Shown here one piece after another: positions 34,838 through 44,464 of a DNA stretch of 64,000 nt. The first letter of the stretch is position 1, and each line of letters begins with the position of its first letter. The notes below the pieces were generated by a model. It made no database searches and was not told where the DNA came from. It worked only from the letters and a program-made list of their open reading frames with translations. The stretch is from Candidatus Rifleibacteriota bacterium (GTDB lineage: Bacteria; Riflebacteria; Ozemobacteria; Ozemobacterales; Ozemobacteraceae). The position numbers and the translations under genes are program-made. Location: NCBI GenBank assembly GCA_029565415.1, contig JAKQOH010000007.1, positions 44,314-108,313 on the forward strand, read 5' to 3'.

Positions 34838-36253
34838 TTACGGAAACCGGATTCCCAGCGCCACGCCCACGCGGCGCGGAATCTCCCAGGTGCGCAGAAC
34901 GCCGCCGAACAGGCTCTGATGCGCCCCCATTGCATGGATGAACAGATCCTCTCCCGTGTGACCATGGGTGTCGGTCAGGTGATCTTCGGTTTCGAGGGCA
35001 TGGAAGGTGATGCCCAGCTTCGAGAAGACGAGCGATCCGAGCTGCATTTCGAAGTTCTTCGCCTCCCGGGCCGCGGCAAGCTGCTGCAGCTCGGCGGCGG
35101 TGAACTCGACACCGGGCAGGGCGGCTCTGACCCGCTCGGGCAGGGCATCGCCGCTTCCGCGGAGAGCCGCGGCGAGGGCGATCGTCGAGGTGGCGGCGGC
35201 GGCGAATCTGGCCGGATCGAACCGCTCGGTCACCTGCATCCCGCCGGTCGCGTGATCCGACACGACGACGAGCAGGGCATCCGGATTCGTCTTGACGAAC
35301 TCGACCATCTTGCGCAACGCCTCATCCATGGCACGCATCTGGGCGACCCCCTCGGCCGCGTCGTGCGCATGCATCGTGGCATCTATTTTTCCCGCCTCGA
35401 CCATCAGCAGGAACCCCTTGTCGCCGCGATCGAGCAGGGAAACGGCGGCCGCGGCCATCTCGGCAAGCAGGGGAACATCGGCTCCCTCGCGTTCGAACGT
35501 GTAGGGCAGATACGAATCGGCGAACAGTCCCAGCAGCTTGGCCGAGCGGGAAGCGACCGCGTTCAGCAGTTCCTGCCGGGTGTTCACGACCCGGTATCCG
35601 CGTTTGACCGCCTCATCGAGCTGACCGGCGAACTTTTTCCGGCCGCCGCTCAGCAGCACTTCGAAGTCGCTGCGCACCTGCTGCGCCGCGATCGCCTCTT
35701 CTTCGTCCCGGTCGTTCTGATGGGACGAGAAGGCTGCCGGCGTGGCATGGGAAAGGCGCGTGTCGGAAACGACTCCGAGCCGGTATCCCAGCTTCCGGGC
35801 CTCCTCGAACAGGGTCGGAACCGGCTTGAACGCATCATCCACCGCGATGCGGCCGTTGATCGTCTCGCGGCCCGTCGAGAACTGGGACGCGGCGGCGGCC
35901 GAATCGTTGACCTGGCCGCCCTTCGGATACCCGATCATCCGGCCGACGACGGGCAGCTTGTCGACCGTGAGCATGCCGTCCCGGCCGGCGATGGCGGCAC
36001 GGCCCAGGGTGAGCATCGGGGCGCTCATGCCGTCGCAGATGAACAGGATCACCTTGCGGGCGGGCTTCCCGATGATGCCGACCCGGCGCCGGATCGCCTC
36101 GTCGATCGTGATCGGATCAGGATTGATCGGCGTGATAAGGTCCGCCGGCCGCGCCTGCTGCGGCGTGACATCCTTGATCGGATCCTGGCCGTAGAGGCTG
36201 CCGGCGAGAAGGAGAAGGCAGAAACACAGGACAAGGCGCATCGTTCTTGGCAT
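34838..36253 (-). CDS. Alkaline phosphatase (PhoA-like superfamily)
   Basis: 471 residues with a signal peptide (MRLVLCFCLLLLAGSLYGQ). Family motifs: VILFICDGMSAPM (metal Asp), the nucleophile Ser in QVNDSAAAASQFSTG, EAGKIDATMHAHDA, VVVSDHATGGM and DTHGHTGEDL. Together these give the two-zinc site of periplasmic alkaline phosphatases. It releases phosphate from organic esters. The ATG at 36253 has AAAGGGA at good distance; a nearby ATG at 36259 is too close to it. It is downstream of the membrane glycosyltransferase-like gene on the same strand. No Pho-box was identified. Confidence 0.9.
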   Translation of the reverse strand: MPRTMRLVLCFCLLLLAGSLYGQDPIKDVTPQQARPADLITPINPDPITIDEAIRRRVGIIGKPARKVILFICDGMSAPMLTLGRAAIAGRDGMLTVDKLPVVGRMIGYPKGGQVNDSAAAASQFSTGRETINGRIAVDDAFKPVPTLFEEARKLGYRLGVVSDTRLSHATPAAFSSHQNDRDEEEAIAAQQVRSDFEVLLSGGRKKFAGQLDEAVKRGYRVVNTRQELLNAVASRSAKLLGLFADSYLPYTFEREGADVPLLAEMAAAAVSLLDRGDKGFLLMVEAGKIDATMHAHDAAEGVAQMRAMDEALRKMVEFVKTNPDALLVVVSDHATGGMQVTERFDPARFAAAATSTIALAAALRGSGDALPERVRAALPGVEFTAAELQQLAAAREAKNFEMQLGSLVFSKLGITFHALETEDHLTDTHGHTGEDLFIHAMGAHQSLFGGVLRTWEIPRRVGVALGIRFP

Positions 36254-36281
36254 GATCATTCCCTTTCGAGTCAGCACGGAG

Positions 36282-38525
36282 TCATTCCATTTTCGGCATG
36301 ATACCACGCCCGGGCATCGGGGGTTCCCGGTCGAACCAGGCCACGCCGGAAGGGGTGTACGACGCAAGACCGAATCCTTCGGGCCGGGAAACGGCGAGCA
36401 GGGGTTCGTGGTCCGGCAGACGTTTCATCAGGCGCTCCACAACGGCGTCTCCCCGGTCGATGGCAATCACGATGCGCTGGGAACGAGAATCGTGGCCATT
36501 CAGCCGCACCGCTTCCCAGGGATTCACGGCAAACTGCTCCGGGGACCGCTCTGCGGCAGCCCCCAGGAAACCGGCCAACACCGTTTCGACCACCGGACGC
36601 GGGGCTCCGGCCGGCAGGGTGTCGAGCCGGTCACGCAGGCCGTCATAATCGACGGTGTCACGCGAAACGGCTGCCGCGATCGCTTCCCGGTCGAACCCGC
36701 GCGTGGAAAGCCGCCGGGCGACCTCGAGCCGGACCCGGGCGGGGTGGCGAAGCAGGAGAAGCTTCGGCCCGCCGCCCAGGGCGGCAACGAACCGCTCGAA
36801 CCGAGTGTCGATGTGCCAGAAGGACGGTCCGATCGCCGTCAACGTCTGGGTCGTGACCGTGGCCAGCGCCAGGGCGGCCGCAACCATCCCCCATGACCGG
36901 ACGGTCCGCTCTCCGCCGGCCCGGATCATCCGCTCGAACAGACATGCCCAGCCGTAGGCCGCCGCGGGCAGGAGGCAGAACAGATATCGGGGTCCGTAAC
37001 AGAAGTCCTGGAAATAGTAGAAGGCATACCCGACCGTCGTCAGCAGGGCGTGCACGGCGAGAAACCGCTCGGAAACAGCCTGCCGGGCCGTTTCGACCGC
37101 GGGAGCGGGCTGGCGCCGCTGGTGGCCGACGCCCATCCAGACGCGCGCGGCAAGGAAGGCGAGGCCGGCCCATCCGGCCAGACCGCCTCCCCAGGCGAAC
37201 GCGGAAAACCCGAGCAGGTTGTCCGTAACGTTTCCGAGCAACTGCCCCGGACCGAGATCGAAGGCCCCGGACACCGCGTCCCGCACCTGCCAGACGAGTT
37301 GGGAGACATCCCCGACATGCGCCCGGACGAACCCGGCCTGGAGATAAAACGATATACTTATTATTATAATAGTAATAAATGTATACTTTCCCCGGCGACG
37401 GGCGACGACGGGTGACGAAAGACAGGTGCCGAGCATGGCGACGATCAGGGCGAGCGCATCCGGCCGGCGCGTCATGAGCGCGAATCCCGCGGCGAGACCG
37501 CCCAGCAGTCCGCCGGCGATCCGGTCGAACAGGCGCTTTCCGCACAGGGCAAGCGGCAGCGACCGCCAGACGGCGACCGTCAGGGTCAGGGCAAGCAGGT
37601 GATTCATCCGCCCCCCCGCCATGAGGATCGCGAACGGCGAAAGGCCGAGCAACAGCACCGTCAGATCGGCCCGGCGGCTGCCGGTCGTTTCGGCAACGGC
37701 ACGGCGGCACAGGATGAGGGCCAGAAGCAGCAGCGCCGGATTCACGAGGCCTGCGGCAGCCGGCCCCGTCCCATATGCCCAGAGGAACGCCAGCGCGGGC
37801 TGATAGGTGGAGAACAGGTGTCGGCCGTTGTATCCGAGTTTCACGTCGTACGCGAACGCTTCCCCGTCGGGGAGATCCGGGGCGCGGACACGGCCCGAGG
37901 CGAGAAGACGGGCCTGCCAGTCCTGGATGATCTCGTCATCGACATGGGGCCTGTTCTCGAGCACCCCGAACTGGATCACCAGGGCGAGCGTGACCGCCAG
38001 GAGTCCGACGCCGGAACGGAGCCGCCGCCAGAAGGCATCGGTCCGATCATCAGGGGGTTCGGGTCCGGGTCCGGGTCCGGGTCCGGCTGACCGCGCCAGA
38101 AACCAGGCGGCCATCGCACACGAGGCGAGCCCTCGCGCCGCGTCACACAGCGTCATCCAGAGCAGAAGCGGTGAATCGGCGGGAATCAGCACATACCCGC
38201 TGTTGCTGTCCATCAGCCGCTGAGGGATGAGAAGGGCAGCGCAAACCAGCATAGCAGGCCACATGCCGAGACCGAGACGGTCTGCCAATTTTCCCCGGAG
38301 CTGCCGCACACGCTCCAGCGGGGATGTTCCGAGAGTCGCAACGATCGACAGCACGGCGAAAACGGCGAAGGCAAGCCATCCGGCAGGCCGGTCGAGAACA
38401 TGTTCCGCCCACGCGACAGCAGCCCGGGGAACGGCCTGAATGAGCGCCGTGGCCGCGTGCGCCACCGCAAAAACCGCTGCGGGAAGCAGCAGGCCGCCGA
38501 TCCGGAGGGGGGTGTTCTCGGACAT
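36282..38525 (-). CDS. Polytopic membrane glycosyltransferase-like protein (GT-C/ArnT-PMT type)
   Basis: 747 residues with about eleven to thirteen predicted membrane helices. After the fifth helix is an acidic loop motif (NRPHVDDEIIQDWQARLLASGRV) in the place where GT-C enzymes have their DD/DE catalytic residues, and after the membrane part a soluble C-terminal domain of about 200 residues. This fits lipid-linked sugar transferases such as ArnT/PMT, substrate unknown. The start ATG at 38525 lacks a strong ribosome site. A Gly-Pro tandem stretch (GPGPGPGPEP, about residue 148) lies in a loop. The segment KYTFITIIIISISFYL is encoded by an AT-rich island (37350-37386). Confidence 0.68.
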   Translation of the reverse strand: MSENTPLRIGGLLLPAAVFAVAHAATALIQAVPRAAVAWAEHVLDRPAGWLAFAVFAVLSIVATLGTSPLERVRQLRGKLADRLGLGMWPAMLVCAALLIPQRLMDSNSGYVLIPADSPLLLWMTLCDAARGLASCAMAAWFLARSAGPGPGPGPEPPDDRTDAFWRRLRSGVGLLAVTLALVIQFGVLENRPHVDDEIIQDWQARLLASGRVRAPDLPDGEAFAYDVKLGYNGRHLFSTYQPALAFLWAYGTGPAAAGLVNPALLLLALILCRRAVAETTGSRRADLTVLLLGLSPFAILMAGGRMNHLLALTLTVAVWRSLPLALCGKRLFDRIAGGLLGGLAAGFALMTRRPDALALIVAMLGTCLSSPVVARRRGKYTFITIIIISISFYLQAGFVRAHVGDVSQLVWQVRDAVSGAFDLGPGQLLGNVTDNLLGFSAFAWGGGLAGWAGLAFLAARVWMGVGHQRRQPAPAVETARQAVSERFLAVHALLTTVGYAFYYFQDFCYGPRYLFCLLPAAAYGWACLFERMIRAGGERTVRSWGMVAAALALATVTTQTLTAIGPSFWHIDTRFERFVAALGGGPKLLLLRHPARVRLEVARRLSTRGFDREAIAAAVSRDTVDYDGLRDRLDTLPAGAPRPVVETVLAGFLGAAAERSPEQFAVNPWEAVRLNGHDSRSQRIVIAIDRGDAVVERLMKRLPDHEPLLAVSRPEGFGLASYTPSGVAWFDREPPMPGRGIMPKME
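38055..38084. repeat. Hexanucleotide tandem repeat (GGGTCC)
   Basis: One GGGTTC followed by four GGGTCC units, encoding Gly-Pro pairs on the minus strand inside the glycosyltransferase-like gene. The unit is a multiple of three, so gain or loss would only change the linker length. Confidence 0.8.
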
Positions 38526-38669
38526 CGTTTCATGATATCCCGCCGGCCGATCTGGCGCCACCCATCCCCTTACCCTCCCCGCGCAGCCTCCCCGGACCCC
38601 GGAACCAGATTCCCATGGCCGATTCCGCCCCTCCGCCCGGGCGGGAAATCCGGCGGCAGCTTCAGGCGT

Positions 38670-38700
38670 TTGTCGTCATGCTCCGGGAATCTGGTATACT
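38670..38700 (+). promoter_or_regulatory. Possible promoter for the alpha-2-macroglobulin gene
   Basis: TATACT at 38695-38700 resembles a -10 element; TTGTCG at 38670-38675 is a weak -35 with a 19-base spacer. It lies in the 230-base divergent region between the glycosyltransferase-like gene and the macroglobulin gene. Confidence 0.4.
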
Positions 38701-38755
38701 TGCCCTGCAATCCGCGCAAAAGCGGATACCGTGGCTGCAGAAGGAGGATCTTCCG

Positions 38756-41700
38756 ATGACCATCCTTTCCCGTTCGATGCTGGCCGTTCTCGTGTTGCTC
38801 GGCCTGCTTTTCGTCCCCGCGCTCCCCGGCGCGGCCGCTCCGCTGGAAGCGACGCTCATCCCCGCTGTTGAAGGGGAGTATCAGGCTCTCCAGTGGCGGA
38901 TCGCCATCGAATTCTCCCGGCCCGTTCCGGTTCTCGATCTTTCGAAGAAGATCGTCTACACCGAAAACGGCAAGAAAGCCGCATTCACGGTGATCAACGC
39001 CACGGACACGACCGGCACCCCGCTTCCGCAGCCGCTTCCCAGCGAACGGACCCGGTTCGTCCTCGAGCCGAAGAATCCGGCGAAGCCGCTGGCCGCCTGT
39101 GAGATCGAGATCGCGAAAGGCCTGACGGCTGCCGGCGGAGAGCCGCTCGCCTCCTCGACGAAGCTTTCGTTCGAAACCCGGCGGCAGGTCGAGGTCCTCG
39201 ATCTGCACACCTATTACAACGCAGAAACCGGCCGCGGCATCGACGTGACGCTCTCGGAAGAGGTCGAGCCTTCGGCTCTCAAGAAGAAGCTGCGCATCCT
39301 CCCGCCGATCGGCCGCATCAAGGTCGTCAAGACCGATGTCGTCACGTCCCACCTGTACCGCGTGACCGGTTCCATCGAGACCGGCAAATCCTACAAAGCC
39401 GAAATCCGCGGCGGCGAGATCCCTGACGAGAGTTTTCTGTTCAAGCCCGCGACGTTCGATTTCATCGGAAAAGGCCCCGAGGCCTCGGTGCAGTTCGCCG
39501 CCGACCGGTCCGTCGTCGAGCTGCGCAGCCGGCAGCTGGTGCCGGTGAATGTGACGAATCTGGCCGGCGTGCGATGCCAGGTCACCCGCATTCCGCCCCT
39601 GTTCGCCCCCGAGTTTGCCGATCTGACCGTCCTCGCCGCCAACGACACCCGGCGACCCCGCACGAGCACGGGCATGCACGCCTCGGAGGAGACCGAGACC
39701 GGCATCGCCTCGGCCGCCGAGTTCGCCGAACAGAAGCTGATCGAGGGCGTGAAGCGGCTGGCCGAGATCGACGCCCTGCCCTCCCCTTCCGGCAACACGA
39801 ACAAAAGCTGGTTCCTCGGGGAGTTCGCCCAGGCGGCCGAACCCTTCTTCGCCGGCGGCGAGGCCGACAAGGCCGTCCGGTTGTCTTTGCCGCTGACGTT
39901 CCGCAAAGAGTCGGCCAAAGGCGGGGCCTTCCTCGTCCAGATGCTGGACCCCGAGCGGCCGCAGATGCGCCATGCAACCCGGCTGTTCCAGATCACCGAC
40001 CTGTCGATCACCTACAAGTTCAGCGCGACCCAGCTGCTGTTCTGGATCACCTCGCTCGAAACCGGCAAACCGGTTGCGGATACCGCGATCATGCTGTTCA
40101 CCCGCGACGACAAGCGCATGTTCCTCGGCTCGACGGACCGCGACGGCCTGCTGGTCGCCGAAGCCGGCACCTCCTTCCCCGTGATCGACCTGGCGAGCGA
40201 AACGGCGCAGCTCTCCTCGGCGACGCTGAAGATCGCCGACGCGGCGATCGCGATCGCGGCCACCGCGGATGACGCGGCGTTCCTCCAGCTCGACACGAAC
40301 CGGTTCCGCCCCTACGGCGTCAGCCAGGTCCCTCCGGGCAATGTCAGCATCAAGTCCCGCAACGGCCACGCGTTCACCGAGCGCGGCATCTATCGGCCGG
40401 GCGAGACGGTGCATTTCAAGGCCACGCTGCGCGCGTATCGCAACGACGCGATCGTCGCCCCGCAGGGGGAGCGCGTTCAGATCACGGTCGAGAACTCGCG
40501 CGAGGAGAAGATCCTCGATCAGGAGTTCACGCTGAACGAGTATGGCACCTGCTCCGGCAGCCTCCGGCTGAAGGAGTTCGCCCCGCTCGGCCAGTACACG
40601 CTGAAAGTCACGCATATCACCCCGGCCGCGACGCCCACCGCCGCCCTGGTGGTCGGCTCCGTCTGGGACCTCCTGTTCGGCCGCAGCTCAAAGCAGGAAG
40701 AGAAGGATGACGGCAAACCCCGGCTGGAAGAGGTCAGCTCGGTCGGGTTCCAGGTGCAGCAGTTCGAACCGCCGCGCCACTTCGTCGAGATCAGGACCGA
40801 GACGAAATCTCGCGAAATCGAGCGCGTTCCCGGCCGCCGCGAGACGGAGGAGTATCTGGAAGCGCACATCGCCGGGAAGTATTACACCGGCGGCGTGCTG
40901 CGCCATGCGAAAGTCCGGTGGTCCGCGCGGCTGGTGACGATCCAGCCCGACGTCGAGGGCTTCTCGGGCTATCATTTCGGCGGTGTGGGGGACGATGCGA
41001 CGCTGATCGAGTCGGGGGAAGCGGTTCTCGACAAGGACGGCTCGCTGGCCGTTTCCCTGCCGATCGACCGGGCGCTGATGAACGGCCCCAACGGGATCGA
41101 GATCAGCGCGACGGTGATGGATGTCGATGCGCGGCCGGCAACGGGCATCGAGACCTGGGAGCCGAAAGCGGCCGTGCATGTCGGGATGACGCAGCTTCCC
41201 GAGCTGAGCTCGGGGGACGAAGCGGCCGTCGACGTGATCGCGGTCGGGGCCGATGGGAAACGCCGCGAGAGCGGCAGCGTGCGGCTCGACATCCTGCGCA
41301 AGCGCTGGTTCTACACCCAGAAGCGCGACGCCGACGGCGGGATCTACTACCGCTGGGATCAGGGCTGGACGCGGACGCTCACGTCCACGCAGCCGGTGAG
41401 CGGCGGTAAGGCGACGTTCGATCTCTGCTTCGACGATTCGGGCGAGTACCGGTTCGAAGCTGTGTACACCGACACCGACGGCGAGTTCCGAAGCTTCATG
41501 GAGGCCGATGTCGGCTACGTGTATGAAAGCGGCGAGGATGACGAGGACAGCCGCACCAACCGCCGCAGCGACAGCGAGCTGGTGCTGTCCGTCAGCGCCT
41601 CGGCCGTCCAGACCGACGGCTCCGTGCGGGTCGACTTCTCGCTCCCCCGCGCCGCGACCCACGCGCTCGTCACGACCGAGCGCGACCGGCTGTTCGAGTG

Positions 41701-44368
41701 GCGCGTGATGCCGCTGGCGGGCCGGCGCGGCACGTTCGAGGCGAAGCTGGGCGCCGCCTGCCGGCCGAATGCGTTCGTCACGCTGACCGTTCCATGCGGC
41801 CGGACGAGCCTGACCACCTACCGCAGCCAGCTCGACATCGGCTCACCGCGCACGTTCTACGGGGTCGCCCGCGTCGACGTGCGGGACAGCGTCGCCGGCC
41901 TCGACGTGGCGATCGCGCCCGACGAGACGGAGGGCAAGGGCGATCTGCGGGGCCGGCCGGGCGAGCCGCGCCGGCTGACGTTCCACGTCACCGATGCACA
42001 GAAGGCCGGCACCAGGTGCGAGATGGCCGTCTGCGTCGTCGACGAGGCGGTATTGGCACTCACTGGATATATAACACCTAAATTATATAGTCTTCTGAAT
42101 TTCTCGCTTCCGCTCTCGGTGTTTTCCGGCGACCTGCGGTTGTCGGTGCTGACCCAGGAGCTGTATCGGCTGTTCGCCACGAACCCGCTCACGGGCGGCG
42201 ATCTCGGCAGCGGCGCGCTCGCGTCGGACATGGCGCTGCGCAAGGATTTCCGGCCGGTCGCCTACTGGAACCCGGCGCTCTACACCGACGATGCCGGAAA
42301 CGCGGCGATCGAGTTCACGCTGCCCGACACGACGACCGCCTATCGCGTCTACGTCGTCGCGCTCGGCACCGGCACCGCGTTCTGCACGGCCGAGCGGAAG
42401 ATGGTCGTGACGAAGGAGTTCTTCGTGCAGCCCGGCCTGCCCCGGTTCCTGACCGCCGGCGACGAGGCGGTGTTCCCGCTGTCGGCCTGCAACAAGACCG
42501 AGACCGCCGGCCGCGCGACCCTGGCCGTCGCCGAAGCCACGAATCTGTCGGCCACGATCGAGCAGCCCGAGGCGGATCTGACGCCGCTGACCAACACGGT
42601 GGTGCGCACGCGCCTGGCGGCCGACAACGGGCCCGGGGAAGGCATGCTCACGCTGACGGGCCGGTTCGGCGAGTTCAAGGATGCGATCCAGCTTCCGCTG
42701 CCGGTCGTTCCGCGAACCGTGCCGATCACCCGCATCAAACAGGGCTCGGGCACCGGCAGGCAGGAGATCGCGTTCGAACCCCCGGCAGGCGTGGCCTCGA
42801 TGCCGGCGATCGACCGCAAGGGAACGCTCAAAGCGGTGCTCACCCTGTCCACGACCCAGCTCGCGCGGCTCGCGCCCGGGCTGCGGTATCTGCTGAAATA
42901 CCCCTACGGCTGCGTCGAGCAGACCAGTTCGGGCATCATCCCGCTCGCGGCCCTGCGCGGCCTCGTCAAGCAGGGGATGCTGCCCGGCATCACCCTCGAG
43001 GAAGTCGACAAGTATCTGAACGCGGGCATCGCGCGGCTGCTGAAAATGCAGACGCCGGGCGGCCTGTTCTCCTACTGGCCCGGAGAACGCACCGGAAGCT
43101 GGTGGGGCACGCACTACGCCGTGTTCGCGCTCACGATCGCCCACCACGTGGGCTGCGACGTTCCCAGGGAACGGATAGCCAAGGCCCTGAAGGTGGTCCA
43201 CGACGTCCTGTTCATACAGAAGGAGTCGGGCCGGCGGGAATACGGCATCCACGACCTGGCCGCCGTCAACCTGGCCAAGAACGACGCCATGACCGCTTCG
43301 GAGTTCGACAAGCTGATGTCCGACTACGGAAACCGCTCCGACGAGTCGAAGGCGCTGCTGCTCTGGGCCGCCTCGCTCCTGAACGCCCGGCAGCCGGCGC
43401 AACTCAAGAGCCAGCTGAAGGAGCTCAACCCCGAGATCGACGAGGCGAGGACCGACTGGTATGACTCGAGCGTCCGGGAAGTGGCCGCGACGCTGCTGGC
43501 AACGCTCGTCATCGACGGGGCGTCGAAGAAAGCCGACAACCTCGCCGGGATGCTGCTGCGCTCGATCCGCACCGACGGCCGGTGGAACTCGACGGCCGAC
43601 ACGGGCTGGTGCCTGTTCGCTCTCGGCCAGTATTTCGAGGTGAAAAACGTGGCCGTCGACGGGGAGCTGAAGGTGACCGTCCGGCACGCCGGCAAACCCC
43701 CGGTCGAACAGACCCTGGACAAGGAAGGCGCCGAGATCGAGCTCGACGCCGAAGCCCTTCTGGCGAATCCCGAACTCGTCATCGAGGGCCCCGCGAAGGG
43801 GCTCGTGCACTGGGCCTTCCGGTTCGAACACCCCGACCCGCTCACCCGCGAGGACGACCTCGACAACGGGTATCGCGTCACGAAGACCCTGATCAACATG
43901 GCCGGAACCGAGACGATCCGGATCGGCGACATCGTGAAGGTGGTCGTCGAGTTCGAGGATGACCTGCACCGGTCGGGCAAATGGGGGCGGTTCAACTACG
44001 TCGCCCTGGAAGACCCGCTGCCGGCCGGCTTCATCGCGATCAACACGGCGCTGCGCACCGAAGGGGCGAGGCGGCCCACCGACGATGACGACGATGCCGA
44101 GGAAGGCGACGACGATCCCGAGTGGTATGCCGACTGGGAGGACGGGTGCTACAAGTTCCGCCCGGACTTCTTCGAGATGCGCAACGACAAGGTGCTGGCC
44201 TTCGCCAACAATCTCTGGAGCAACCGGTTCCGGTTCACCTACTTCGCCCGGGCCGTGTGCGAGGGCACGTTCCGCATGCGTCCCACGCGCGTGTCGCTGA
44301 TGTACAAGCCCGAATATTTCGGCATGACCGTCGGCGAGACGATCCGCATCGAGCCCGCCCCGAAGTGA
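38756..44368 (+). CDS. Bacterial alpha-2-macroglobulin with thioester
   Basis: About 1870 residues, the usual size for this family. A type I signal peptide (LAVLVLLGLLFVPALPGAAA) without lipobox Cys exports it. Macroglobulin (MG) beta domains follow (for example FRPYGVSQVPPGNVSIKSRN and RGIYRPGETVHFKATLRAYR). The thioester motif is YPYGCVEQTS with Cys1386 and Gln1389, intact, so it can trap proteases covalently. The complement-like all-helical region and the C-terminal domain follow (GYRVTKTLINMAG ... FNYVALEDPLPAGF). The next gene encodes PBP1C, the classical partner, which repairs peptidoglycan where the trap acts. AAGGAGGA lies 7 bases before the ATG. An AT-rich island (42066-42090) encodes YITPKLYSLL. 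Confidence 0.95.
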   Translation: MTILSRSMLAVLVLLGLLFVPALPGAAAPLEATLIPAVEGEYQALQWRIAIEFSRPVPVLDLSKKIVYTENGKKAAFTVINATDTTGTPLPQPLPSERTRFVLEPKNPAKPLAACEIEIAKGLTAAGGEPLASSTKLSFETRRQVEVLDLHTYYNAETGRGIDVTLSEEVEPSALKKKLRILPPIGRIKVVKTDVVTSHLYRVTGSIETGKSYKAEIRGGEIPDESFLFKPATFDFIGKGPEASVQFAADRSVVELRSRQLVPVNVTNLAGVRCQVTRIPPLFAPEFADLTVLAANDTRRPRTSTGMHASEETETGIASAAEFAEQKLIEGVKRLAEIDALPSPSGNTNKSWFLGEFAQAAEPFFAGGEADKAVRLSLPLTFRKESAKGGAFLVQMLDPERPQMRHATRLFQITDLSITYKFSATQLLFWITSLETGKPVADTAIMLFTRDDKRMFLGSTDRDGLLVAEAGTSFPVIDLASETAQLSSATLKIADAAIAIAATADDAAFLQLDTNRFRPYGVSQVPPGNVSIKSRNGHAFTERGIYRPGETVHFKATLRAYRNDAIVAPQGERVQITVENSREEKILDQEFTLNEYGTCSGSLRLKEFAPLGQYTLKVTHITPAATPTAALVVGSVWDLLFGRSSKQEEKDDGKPRLEEVSSVGFQVQQFEPPRHFVEIRTETKSREIERVPGRRETEEYLEAHIAGKYYTGGVLRHAKVRWSARLVTIQPDVEGFSGYHFGGVGDDATLIESGEAVLDKDGSLAVSLPIDRALMNGPNGIEISATVMDVDARPATGIETWEPKAAVHVGMTQLPELSSGDEAAVDVIAVGADGKRRESGSVRLDILRKRWFYTQKRDADGGIYYRWDQGWTRTLTSTQPVSGGKATFDLCFDDSGEYRFEAVYTDTDGEFRSFMEADVGYVYESGEDDEDSRTNRRSDSELVLSVSASAVQTDGSVRVDFSLPRAATHALVTTERDRLFEWRVMPLAGRRGTFEAKLGAACRPNAFVTLTVPCGRTSLTTYRSQLDIGSPRTFYGVARVDVRDSVAGLDVAIAPDETEGKGDLRGRPGEPRRLTFHVTDAQKAGTRCEMAVCVVDEAVLALTGYITPKLYSLLNFSLPLSVFSGDLRLSVLTQELYRLFATNPLTGGDLGSGALASDMALRKDFRPVAYWNPALYTDDAGNAAIEFTLPDTTTAYRVYVVALGTGTAFCTAERKMVVTKEFFVQPGLPRFLTAGDEAVFPLSACNKTETAGRATLAVAEATNLSATIEQPEADLTPLTNTVVRTRLAADNGPGEGMLTLTGRFGEFKDAIQLPLPVVPRTVPITRIKQGSGTGRQEIAFEPPAGVASMPAIDRKGTLKAVLTLSTTQLARLAPGLRYLLKYPYGCVEQTSSGIIPLAALRGLVKQGMLPGITLEEVDKYLNAGIARLLKMQTPGGLFSYWPGERTGSWWGTHYAVFALTIAHHVGCDVPRERIAKALKVVHDVLFIQKESGRREYGIHDLAAVNLAKNDAMTASEFDKLMSDYGNRSDESKALLLWAASLLNARQPAQLKSQLKELNPEIDEARTDWYDSSVREVAATLLATLVIDGASKKADNLAGMLLRSIRTDGRWNSTADTGWCLFALGQYFEVKNVAVDGELKVTVRHAGKPPVEQTLDKEGAEIELDAEALLANPELVIEGPAKGLVHWAFRFEHPDPLTREDDLDNGYRVTKTLINMAGTETIRIGDIVKVVVEFEDDLHRSGKWGRFNYVALEDPLPAGFIAINTALRTEGARRPTDDDDDAEEGDDDPEWYADWEDGCYKFRPDFFEMRNDKVLAFANNLWSNRFRFTYFARAVCEGTFRMRPTRVSLMYKPEYFGMTVGETIRIEPAPK

Positions 44369-44392
44369 GGCTGAAGGTCCCATGAATCCCAT

Positions 44393-44421
44393 GGCCGGCC
44401 GCCGCAAGGCGGCCGGCCGTT
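44393..44421 (+). terminator. GC-rich hairpin terminator after the macroglobulin gene
   Basis: An 11-bp perfect stem (44393-44403 with 44408-44418) closed by a GCAA tetraloop, followed by GTTTCCTG. The T-run is short, so partial read-through into the PBP1C gene is possible. Confidence 0.65.
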
Positions 44422-44464
44422 TCCTGCAAGATCTATATTGCATGCATTATATACAAGGTATTTT

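Noticed and set aside
37350..37390. AT-rich run as an insertion-element scar or frameshift in the glycosyltransferase-like gene
   Set aside because: The frame continues through it, encoding a hydrophobic helix, and there is no target-site duplication or inverted repeat.
38055..38084. GGGTCC tandem repeat as a phase-variation switch
   Set aside because: The unit is six bases, so slippage cannot shift the reading frame; it only changes a Gly-Pro linker.
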